The notes beneath the pieces were generated by a model that was not told where the DNA came from, made no database searches, and saw only the letters and a program-made list of their open reading frames with translations. A program made the translations under genes and the position numbers. Source: Acidobacteriota bacterium (GTDB taxonomy: Bacteria > Acidobacteriota > Terriglobia > Terriglobales > Acidobacteriaceae). Taken from it: a stretch of DNA of 64,000 nt. Of the stretch, positions 18,388 to 24,994 are shown one piece after another; within the stretch, counting starts at the first letter, position 1, and every line of letters starts with the position of its first letter. The stretch lies in contig JAEYQK010000002.1 of NCBI GenBank assembly GCA_023410055.1, forward strand, positions 1 through 64,000. Direction: 5' to 3'.

Positions 18388-18435
18388 GCTTCGCCATCCT
18401 CACTTAGCAGTGAATACCCGCAATTATGGCGAAGC
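18388..18435 (-). promoter_or_regulatory. Leader hairpin with shared EPS element, operon 1
   Basis: GCTTCGCCAT at 18388-18397 is perfectly complementary to ATGGCGAAGC at 18426-18435, a 10-bp stem. The 28-base loop holds a second small hairpin (CACT/AGTG, 18401-18412). On the minus strand this lies about 175-220 bases before the TetR start, in the expected 5' leader. A further 5-bp inverted repeat (TGCTC 18361-18365, GAGCA 18381-18385) follows immediately, giving two consecutive stems. The element at 18388-18410 recurs at 41541-41563 before operon 2. A role as an antiterminator loading site or attenuator is inferred. Confidence 0.55.
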
Positions 18436-18643
18436 ATGTTGTAGGCGAAACCGGTACGACAACGCAGCGACACAGCCGTCGTCAGCGCCACAGCGTTCAG
18501 AAGAGAGTTGCTGGATAACTCCCGTCAGTGTAAGTACATCCAGCCAACGCGGCAACTGACAACAAAGAACATTTAACGACATTTAATGCAATACCGTGCA
18601 AACAGAGCGCCCCTTTCGGGCACGCCACCCCAGATTGTGGCAT

Positions 18644-18653
18644 TAAGCGCTTA
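18644..18653. promoter_or_regulatory. Candidate operator palindrome TAAGCGCTTA
   Basis: A perfect 10-base palindrome in the divergent region between the TetR-headed operon 1 and the HTH-TPR gene. TetR-family proteins bind short palindromes, so this is a candidate site, but a 10-base palindrome is not rare and no second copy supports it. Confidence 0.3.
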
Positions 18654-18804
18654 CTACTTTTGTGATTGGGACGTACTAGCCGCCGTGGTAGAATCCTGTG
18701 ACTTTTCTCAATGCATCGCGATGGCTTGCTACTGAATTGCCGGACAATGTGCCCGTTATCGTCGCTAAGAATCCGGTGACTTCCGCTGTCAAACTTTCGC
18801 CCGC

Positions 18805-18840
18805 ATAGATGTAAGTATAGATATAGATAGAGATAGATAA
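18805..18840 (+). repeat. ATAGAT-type hexamer repeat just upstream of a TTG start
   Basis: Six hexamer units (ATAGAT, GTAAGT, ATAGAT, ATAGAT, AGAGAT, AGATAA) end ten bases before the TTG start of the HTH-TPR gene and run directly into its AAGGA ribosome-binding site. Three units are exact. Slippage here would alter promoter-to-start spacing without touching the protein. Confidence 0.6.
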
Positions 18841-18850
18841 GGATCGAAGC

Positions 18851-20056
18851 TTGCAAGAGAGGCTGGATTCCTGGAAGGCTATTGCGGCATATCTTTCGCG
18901 TAGCCAGCGCACAGTAATGCGCTGGGAGTTGGAACGAGGTCTTCCGGTGCATCGCGTGCCGGGTAGCGATCGCAGTTCGGTGTTCGCAGTGAAGCAGGAC
19001 TTGGATCGGTGGTTACTGGGGGAATCCGAGTGCTCCAGCGACGCGAAGACATCTGTGCAGGTAGGCGCGCGCGCGCTCACTGCCGCCGGTCTTTGGGACC
19101 AGTGTTCGACCGATAACCTCGATGAAATTTTGGTGTTTCACCGGGCGTGGGCACGCGAGGAACAACGCAATGCGAGCGCACACGCCGGTCTCGCCAATGT
19201 CCTGCTGCTTGCATCGTATTTCAATCTCATCGAAGGTTCGGTCGCTCTGCTGCAGGCCCGCAGTGAGCTGTTGAGAGCCCAGTTGCTGGATCCGGAGCTA
19301 GCGGCAACACGGTGTGCGGGCGCCTGGCTTGCTTTTTGGCAGGACCGGAATGTTGCCGAAGCCCAGATGGGTTTCGCATCTGCACTAGAAAGAGACCCGA
19401 ATTGTTGGTTTGCCCGGTTGGGCCAAGCCTGGCTTTATTCTTTGACTGGCGATTCTCGCCGAGCGAGCCTCGCAGCGGAGCACCTACTGGAAGCGACTGG
19501 CTTCTCCTCACCTTCTGCGACTGCCGCCTGCTCGATCCACTTTCACCAGGGAGAATTCCAGAAGGCCCTGTGGGTCGCCTCGCAAGGCATTGCCAGTCGC
19601 TCCGGTGGGCGCGACTTGCGTGTCTTGCATGGGTTGGCGCTCCTGCACATTGGGGAATCTGCTCAGGCCGTAGCGATGCTAGAGCGGGAAGTGGCAGCTT
19701 CCGCTGAACAACCAATGTTGGTCGGGTACATGGGATACGCTTACGGACTCGTGCGGGAGCAGCACAAGGCGCTTAACTGTCTAGGCCTCCTGGAACGAAT
19801 GTCGAATCGGCAGGTCCCCGGGTGTAGTTTTCCCCTCGCTCTAGTTTGCCTGAGCTTGGGACGAGAACAAGACACGCTCGACTGGCTTGAGCATGGCGTG
19901 CGGGAGAACTGCTTTTATTGCCTCGGGTTGGGCACCAACACTATCTTGCACTGCCTGAGCAGTGACGCTCGTTTCGAGCGGCTTGCTCGAGCGGTGCAGG
20001 TGCCATTGGCGCAAGCGCGCCGCTCTCGCGTACGAGAAGTCGATGTTTTTGCTTGA
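18851..20056 (+). CDS. HTH-TPR-like regulatory protein (Acidobacteria-type)
   Basis: A 401-aa soluble protein. Residues 1-58 are a helix-turn-helix of MerR/excisionase-like type (LDSWKAIAAYLSRSQRTVMRWE, given as a span of the first 25 residues; then GLPVHR and DLDRWL). This N-terminus is familiar from Acidobacteriota proteins that join it to TPR repeats. The rest is alpha-helical with TPR-like repeats (LLRAQLLDPELA, FASALERDPNCWFARLGQAW, LALLHIGESAQAVAMLERE). TTG start at 18851 with AAGGA upstream, directly after a hexamer repeat. It is transcribed divergently from operon 1 and 171 bases before the NusG-like gene. Role: probable regulator or scaffold, target unknown. Confidence 0.75.
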   Translation: MQERLDSWKAIAAYLSRSQRTVMRWELERGLPVHRVPGSDRSSVFAVKQDLDRWLLGESECSSDAKTSVQVGARALTAAGLWDQCSTDNLDEILVFHRAWAREEQRNASAHAGLANVLLLASYFNLIEGSVALLQARSELLRAQLLDPELAATRCAGAWLAFWQDRNVAEAQMGFASALERDPNCWFARLGQAWLYSLTGDSRRASLAAEHLLEATGFSSPSATAACSIHFHQGEFQKALWVASQGIASRSGGRDLRVLHGLALLHIGESAQAVAMLEREVAASAEQPMLVGYMGYAYGLVREQHKALNCLGLLERMSNRQVPGCSFPLALVCLSLGREQDTLDWLEHGVRENCFYCLGLGTNTILHCLSSDARFERLARAVQVPLAQARRSRVREVDVFA

Positions 20057-20137
20057 CCGAACAGCGAGCGAGGAATAAGGTGTTGGGCGCGATAAAAGGT
20101 GCACTTTTTTGTTCCTCCTAACAGAGTCCCCCAAGTG

Positions 20138-20191
20138 ACCGGCTGCCACGCATGGCCGACTGTCGTGCCAAGGCCAGAAGTGGCCGCCGGT
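20138..20191 (+). promoter_or_regulatory. Strong hairpin in the leader of the NusG-like gene
   Basis: 20138-20149 pairs with 20180-20191 in a 12-bp stem with a single mismatch (T20144 against C20185). Inside it, TGGCC at 20153-20157 pairs with GGCCA at 20172-20176, leaving a 14-base loop. The structure ends 36 bases before the ATG of the NusG-like gene. There is no T-run after it, so it does not look like a terminator. It may control expression of the antiterminator or be its own RNA target. Confidence 0.6.
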
Positions 20192-20227
20192 GATGAAGTT
20201 CACCCCCAATAGGATGGTCTCGATTGA

Positions 20228-20878
20228 ATGGAGTCCCAGTCAACCACAGCGAGCGGGTCTGAAGCGATAAACGTATCTGTCGCGGTACCGGAGCGAAACT
20301 GGTTCGCTTTGTTCACGACGTCGCACCACGAAAAGAGAGTTTCCGAGTACCTGGCACAGCGCGAAATAGAGTGTTTTCTACCGCTATACACGGCAGTGCG
20401 TCGCTGGAAAAACCGCTGCAAAGTGAAATTGGAACTGCCGCTTTTTCCCAACTATGTTTTTGTGCGCATCGAGCCTCGAAAGCGAGTGCCGGTGCTGGAG
20501 GTACCGGGTGTGTTGTGGCTGGTCAGTTGCGGGCGGGAACCAGCGGCGCTGCCGGACTTTGAGATTGAGTCGCTCCGCGCCGGTTTGCAATCGCGCAAGA
20601 TCGAGCCTCACCCCTATATGGTTGTCGGCCAGAGAGTCAGGATTATTCGTGGAGCTCTCACTGGCATGGAGGGAGTGCTGGTGCGCAAGAAGAATGACCT
20701 GCGCGTAGTGCTCACGCTCGATCAGATCAAAAAGAGTGTGGCGGTCGAGGTCGACGCTGATGACCTGGAACCGGTTAAAATCCCGGGGCACTCCGCGCCG
20801 ACAGCGGCCATGGCTTCGGACACATGCTTTGCGTCCAACACCCAAGCTGCCAAGCGCGCAGGAACCAACCTTTGCTGA
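20228..20878 (+). CDS. NusG-like specialised antiterminator (RfaH/UpxY/LoaP group)
   Basis: A 216-aa NusG paralogue. After a ~22-residue extension the NGN domain begins at NWFALFTTSHHEKRVSEYLA and contains ECFLPLYTAVRRW, LELPLFPNYVFVRI and VPGVLWLV. A KOW domain follows (VVGQRVRIIRGALTGMEGVLVRK) with VAVEVDADDLEP. NGN binds RNA polymerase; such paralogues make it read through long polysaccharide operons. Its position beside EPS operon 1 fits, although it is on the opposite strand and so must act in trans on operon 1. ATG start. The downstream VanZ-like gene overlaps its end. A second, broken copy lies at 41016-41556. Confidence 0.9.
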   Translation: MESQSTTASGSEAINVSVAVPERNWFALFTTSHHEKRVSEYLAQREIECFLPLYTAVRRWKNRCKVKLELPLFPNYVFVRIEPRKRVPVLEVPGVLWLVSCGREPAALPDFEIESLRAGLQSRKIEPHPYMVVGQRVRIIRGALTGMEGVLVRKKNDLRVVLTLDQIKKSVAVEVDADDLEPVKIPGHSAPTAAMASDTCFASNTQAAKRAGTNLC

Positions 20879-21378
20879 AGAACCTGATCAAGAACTGGGG
20901 ATTAGTGGCAGTATGGCTGGTTCTGATCGCCGTTGCTTCCAGCGAGCATTTTTCGGTCCGGCATACCGGCGCGTGGTTGTGGCCAATAGCCAGCAGCTGC
21001 TGGGCAGGTTTGGATCGAGAACGTTTTCAGCTGATTAATCTGCTTTTCCGGAAATGCGGTCACGCCGCAGGATATCTTTTGCTTTGCCTGCTGATCTTCC
21101 GCGGCCTGCGGGCTAGTTGGCGAGATCGTTTTACAAGCATTGTCCGCCCAGCCGCTGTGGCCCTGTTGTTCACGTGCGTCGTGGCGTGTCTCGACGAATG
21201 GCATCAAAGTGCCACGCCGAACCGGTTCGGCAGTTGTTGGGATGTTCTGTTGGACATCGGCAGCGCCGCAGCAATGCAATTGGGGCTCGGACTTATTCTG
21301 TGGCGCCGTGGCGAATATGTTCGGTCTACGACAGAAACGAAACAACGTTACTGCGACAACCCAGTTCAAAATAGTTAA
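20872..21378 (+). CDS. VanZ-like membrane protein
   Basis: About 168 aa with four hydrophobic segments and the VanZ-family features: FRKCGHAAGYLLLCLLIFRGL and CLDEWHQSATPNRFGSCWDVLLDIGSAAAMQL (positions ~60 and ~115; the DE-x-HQ and D-x2-D-x2 pattern is diagnostic). The TTG at 20872 overlaps the NusG stop and has GGAAC upstream; an ATG at 20824 would give 184 aa with a long overlap. VanZ-like proteins recur in exopolysaccharide and exosortase loci but their activity is not established. No exosortase gene is present here. Confidence 0.8.
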   Translation: MLKNLIKNWGLVAVWLVLIAVASSEHFSVRHTGAWLWPIASSCWAGLDRERFQLINLLFRKCGHAAGYLLLCLLIFRGLRASWRDRFTSIVRPAAVALLFTCVVACLDEWHQSATPNRFGSCWDVLLDIGSAAAMQLGLGLILWRRGEYVRSTTETKQRYCDNPVQNS

Positions 21379-22045
21379 GTAACACTTCGCCACTGTCTCC
21401 CCGGCATACGCGCTAGCCTTCTTATAAGCACCGCAGCAAAAATAGACCGCATGACGCCGCGGGACGGCGTGAGGCGGAGGAGGAAAAGCAGTCCGCCGGA
21501 TTTTGGTTTCACGATGTTGTTGTAAGCATACAACTCAATTCCTAGCCCATTTGTGGCATTGGCCGCAGGTGCTTCGGGGCCTGTCGCTCCCAACATCCAG
21601 GAACAAACGCCCCGGGATTCAAGCAAGTGGAGCTTCCGGGCTTCCGCACTGTGGCCTAAGCAACGGCGGGCCCGACTCGACGTACGTGATCCGCATCGAG
21701 AACTCACACCTGTCGCACAAACCTCCCACGATCATGAAATGATGAAAAGGGTATCGCTGATCACTGCGGACGTGATTTATCGCCATTGGTTCTCCGTACC
21801 TAAGAGCCGGGCAGCTAACTCCGTCCTACGGATGTAACGGAATCGGAACAAGGCGCTCTCGAGATCACTGATGATTTCGCCCCCTCAACTGACGTCCATG
21901 GCTTGAGAAACGCATGTTGCTGAAAAGAGAGGTCTACGGATGTCGCAAAACTCAAACGGCAAGCCCCGGACGGCTCTTGTTCCGAATTCGTAACAGAACC
22001 GACTAACCTGCTTCGACATTTTCCGGATGTGTCATCATCCTGACG
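21379..22045. other. Non-coding or decayed stretch after the VanZ-like gene
   Basis: A 667-base region. Several ORFs of 75-110 codons cross it on both strands but none shows family likeness, a ribosome-binding site or neighbour spacing that would support it. No terminator with a T-run was found. It begins the junction zone between operons 1 and 2, where an integrase remnant also lies. Confidence 0.5.
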
Positions 22046-22471
22046 ATGAGAGACATTTCTGCCCCGCAGTCTCCGAGCAAGTCTGGAATTCGCGCTTTGC
22101 GCATTCTGGTAGCAGAGGACAACCCAGTCAATCAAAGACTCGCAATCGGACTACTCAAGAACATGGGTCATGAGGTCGTGCTGGCGACGAACGGCGAGGA
22201 AGCAGTCGCCAGGTGGTCTGAGGGCAATCCTGATCTAGTGCTCATGGACATCGAAATGCCAAGGGTGGACGGATTCGAGGCTACACGTGCCATCCGGGAG
22301 CGCGAGAGGAAGAGTGGACGCAGGACGCCGATCATTGCTGTTTCGGCTACTCCAGGATTACGGAATCGCTGTCTCGCGTGTGAAATGGACGAGTATATGT
22401 CCAAACCGCTGAACCGTCCGATGCTCGTCGGCATCATCGCTCGTAGGTGCGAACCACAGGCCGCCTGCTAG
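22046..22471 (+). CDS. Stand-alone response-regulator receiver (REC) protein
   Basis: A 141-aa protein that is almost entirely one REC domain. The acidic pair is E24-D25 (LVAEDNPVNQRLA), the phospho-acceptor is D68 (LVLMDIEMPRVDG), the switch residue is S100 (IIAVSA) and the conserved lysine is K120 (YMSKPL). The wording EDNPVNQ...MDIEMP...DEYMSKP is that of the receivers attached to hybrid histidine kinases, so it may be the detached tail of such a kinase or an independent single-domain regulator. No kinase gene is next to it. Output partner unknown. Confidence 0.85.
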   Translation: MRDISAPQSPSKSGIRALRILVAEDNPVNQRLAIGLLKNMGHEVVLATNGEEAVARWSEGNPDLVLMDIEMPRVDGFEATRAIRERERKSGRRTPIIAVSATPGLRNRCLACEMDEYMSKPLNRPMLVGIIARRCEPQAAC

Positions 22472-22561
22472 AGTCCAAGCGTCCCGGATCTGCACCCGCC
22501 GCTGTTTGCTTTCCGCTTAGTCCATATCTGCAAAATTTCCCGAATCCATCAGGAGGAATCC

Positions 22562-22786
22562 TTGTCCATTGCTCTGATCATGTTGCCCGCAGCTCCAGTG
22601 CGCAGCCCTAGGCACGTGGAAAGAATCGGCAAGACTCCGGTGATCGAACCCAATTCTTCACAAAGACTGTTCGATAGCATCCCGTCGGAGACGATTGCAG
22701 GAGCGCGGGACAAGGCTGTCAGGAGTATCTCAACAACTATCTCGCCATACTGGCCGCGCGGAGCCACATGCTATGCTGCTCAATAA
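22562..22786 (+). pseudogene. Remnant of a tyrosine recombinase (phage-type integrase)
   Basis: A 74-codon frame whose wording matches the middle of XerC/D-type integrases: NPAA-like LPAAPVRSPRHVERIGKTP, then SSQRLFDSIPSETIAGARDKA. In complete enzymes this joins the core-binding domain to the catalytic domain; here the Arg/His/Tyr catalytic part is absent and the sequence loses likeness after AGARDKA. A good AGGAGG lies five bases before the TTG at 22562, so a short peptide could be made, but the gene is clearly a fragment. It marks past mobility in the zone between two EPS operons. Confidence 0.6.
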
Positions 22787-22807
22787 CCACGAACTGGGGA
22801 GCACACA

Positions 22808-23932
22808 TTGCGGATCCGCGAGATTGACGGACTGCGGGCCATTGCCGCGCTCGCTGTCGTAGCTCACCATTACTTCAGCTGGATCAAATACAGCGGGTCG
22901 CAATACTGCTGGCTGGGCGTCGATCTGTTTTTCGTGATCTCCGGTTTTCTCATCACCAGTATCCTGCTCGACCTCAAAACCACTCCGAGCTATTTCAGGA
23001 CGTTTTACGCTCGCCGAGCCTTCCGCATATTTCCGCCGTACTTTTTTGTGCTGGGTATTTATCTGATCTGTGCCGCTGTCCTGCACAGGGTTGGCACCAT
23101 CGGATTATGGCTTAAGTACGCCTTCTATTACGCCAGCCTTTTGTTCTCGAACAACACGCAATATGGACTGAGCCTTTCCGTTTTTTTTGGCCTCAATGTC
23201 CTCTGGTCGTTGTCGGTTGAAGAACTGTTCTATATTGTCTGGGCTCCGGCCGTGCGTTTTCTGCGCCGCCGCCGCTTTGGGTTCCTACTTGTCGGTATCA
23301 TTCTCGTCGCTCCCGCCCTTCGCTTGCTGCTACACTCGCATTCTCCGCTCGAAGTCTTCACCTTTTACTGCCGCATGGACGGCCTTGCTTTTGGTGCGGT
23401 CGTCGCGGCTATGGTGCGCGCAATCCGCCACGAATCTCCGCAGTTGGTATTGTGGAGTCGAGCCTTGGATCGCATGTGCGTCATCACCGGAGTTTTGTTT
23501 GTCGCATTCTTCGTCGCTGTCGGAGCAGACTACACGAAGCTGGGCGTCACCGTGCTTGGTATCACGATCGCGGACCTGTTTTTCGCAAGCCTGGTTTACT
23601 TCATCGTGCGCCATTCGGGCGAATCCCATTTGTTGCTCCGAGTGTTGCGCCTGAAGCCGCTCGGTAGCATAGGAATGATCAGCTATAGCCTCTATCTGGT
23701 TCACTATCCGCTCCTGATCGTCTCCCAAAATATCTGCATCCGGTTTCATCTCCGCGGGAAGGTCAACGCCTTCACCATTGACGGCGTTGGGCTTGCCCTG
23801 AGCTTCGCTACAGCGTTTGCGATGTGGTACGGCTTCGAAGCCTACAGCCTGAAGCTGAAGGATAAGCTGTTCCCCTCTCCACTGGAGGTGCAAACGCGAC
23901 GGGATTCACTGCAACCTTGCCAGAACAGATGA
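22808..23932 (+). CDS. Acyltransferase 3 family protein (OafA/YrhL type)
   Basis: A 374-aa membrane protein with about ten hydrophobic segments. It begins with REIDGLRAIAALAVVAHHYFSW, containing the conserved catalytic-region His, followed by the R-rich FRTFYARRAFRIFPPYFF and the SLSVEELFYIVWAP motif. Such proteins O-acetylate sugars of surface polysaccharides or peptidoglycan from a cytoplasmic acyl donor. TTG start at 22808 with GGGGAG seven bases upstream. It stands alone on the plus strand between the integrase remnant and low-coding DNA, so its target polymer is uncertain, although an EPS from the flanking operons is likely. Confidence 0.88.
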   Translation: MRIREIDGLRAIAALAVVAHHYFSWIKYSGSQYCWLGVDLFFVISGFLITSILLDLKTTPSYFRTFYARRAFRIFPPYFFVLGIYLICAAVLHRVGTIGLWLKYAFYYASLLFSNNTQYGLSLSVFFGLNVLWSLSVEELFYIVWAPAVRFLRRRRFGFLLVGIILVAPALRLLLHSHSPLEVFTFYCRMDGLAFGAVVAAMVRAIRHESPQLVLWSRALDRMCVITGVLFVAFFVAVGADYTKLGVTVLGITIADLFFASLVYFIVRHSGESHLLLRVLRLKPLGSIGMISYSLYLVHYPLLIVSQNICIRFHLRGKVNAFTIDGVGLALSFATAFAMWYGFEAYSLKLKDKLFPSPLEVQTRRDSLQPCQNR

Positions 23933-24512
23933 TGTTCTGATTGCCTGCGCCGGAGTAGCTGGTTGATCTGTATGTCCTCCCTCGCGGCATCCGCGGTCAA
24001 ACAGTCGAGCGGCGTAGAAGATACGGCTGGGCAGATTTCGATGCGGAACAGGGCCAGCCCTTGCAGCGGAGTTCGAAGCAGCGACGGATATCGGCGTGCT
24101 GAAGAATGCCGAAGCGAATCTTTGGGCAAAGATTCAGCATCTCAGTTATTGGGGGTTACCATGACTGGGGACCGGGCACAAGTTCTCGAGTGGCTTGACG
24201 GGATGGGAATTCTCGCAATGAGCGAAGAGTCCGGTGCTGCGAAGACGACCATGCTCCAGCTGGACGAATTGGGGATTGTCTGGGAAGACTCGGAACAGCC
24301 CACTCCTCCGCTGTTCTTGACGCGGGCAGCTTGAACTTCTTGGAAGAAAAGGTGGGCCCGAGATTTCGGCGCCAGGCCCCACTCAAAAAACCGGTTGCCT
24401 CGCCGCTCGTTTGAGCCATGCCCTCGGCGTCCGCCTCTTCGTGGCACCAAACAAGCTGACTGCGGGGACGGTCATTGTGGGAGTCTCAGGATTTTCGATT
24501 GTATTCGCCCAT
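23933..24512. other. Low-coding stretch
   Basis: About 580 bases. A plus-strand frame of 123 codons (23963-24334) and overlapping minus-strand frames exist, but none shows recognisable domains. The last 57 codons of the plus frame (ATG at 24161 after GGGGGTTACC) could encode a small acidic protein; I cannot support it further. Confidence 0.4.
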
Positions 24513-24881
24513 TCAGCAAGACCTGCGCCGATTGGTTGCACACAAGTGGATTTGTTGTGCTTCGACGAATCCGTATACGTTCGTGCCTGGTAGCATCTCT
24601 GCGATCAACTCCAAGGATCCGGCTCCCTTCTCTTCCTGGCGGCACGTCCAAAAACGTGCGGAGGCAAAACAAATCCTCCAAGTCTGCGGATGGCTGGAAA
24701 CGGAGACTTCAAGCAGGACCTTCTCTTCTTCGAGGGACAGGGCGCGGACTCGCGCGGAAAAAGAGCGGGTAGAGCCTGCGCAGACCATCCTGAGCCGCAG
24801 CTTGGTTCCCTGCTCGCACCAGCGCGCGAAGTAGCTAAAAGCTTGTTCGTGGGACTGAGAAATCAACTCTGACGCTCGCAA
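24513..24881 (-). CDS. Small hypothetical protein
   Basis: A 122-codon frame with TTG start. Its composition looks protein-like: an N-terminal helix (HEQAFSYFARWCEQG) and alternating hydrophobic strands (TKLRLRMVCAG, FSARVRALSLEEEKVLLEVSV, WRICFASARFW), ending VYGFVEAQQI. This pattern suggests a small beta-barrel such as a PilZ-like fold, but the diagnostic RxxxR and D/NxSxxG motifs are not visible. No ribosome-binding site is clear, and another TTG 15 bases further in is possible. It is 113 bases downstream of the epimerase gene on the same strand. Confidence 0.4.
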   Translation of the reverse strand: MRASELISQSHEQAFSYFARWCEQGTKLRLRMVCAGSTRSFSARVRALSLEEEKVLLEVSVSSHPQTWRICFASARFWTCRQEEKGAGSLELIAEMLPGTNVYGFVEAQQIHLCATNRRRSC

Positions 24882-24994
24882 AAGGAGAAACTAAATCGCT
24901 TTTCCCCGTTGTTTCTAGCCGGAGTTCGCCGGTGCAAATAGATCGAGGCCCCGGTGCACACGCCAAGGCCTGGCACTATCCGGTTTTGCGTGGT

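Larger units (their letters stand above)
18214..18850. promoter_or_regulatory. Divergent control region between operon 1 and HTH-TPR gene
   Basis: A 637-base region between divergently transcribed genes. It holds several structures described separately: a hairpin at 18388-18435 overlapping the shared 23-base element, a palindrome at 18644-18653, and a hexamer repeat at 18805-18840. It also holds a near-exact 12-base direct repeat (GAATCC, T or G, GTGAC) at 18691-18702 and 18769-18780, and small inverted repeats at 18608-18620 (GCCC/GGGC) and 18624-18641 (GCCAC/GTGGC). It must contain promoters for both sides, but no sigma-70 site is convincing by eye. Confidence 0.65.

Noticed and set aside
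20081..20110. AAAAG-GTGCAC-TTTTT near-palindrome before the NusG-like gene
   Set aside because: Only GTGCAC is perfectly symmetrical; could be chance in an AT-rich patch.
23963..24334. 123-codon plus-strand frame in the junction zone
   Set aside because: No recognised motif and competing frames on the other strand; left as part of the low-coding region.
24895..24994. Possible terminator after operon 2
   Set aside because: Only short CCGG/CCGG pairing and no T-run in the right place; not strong enough to call.
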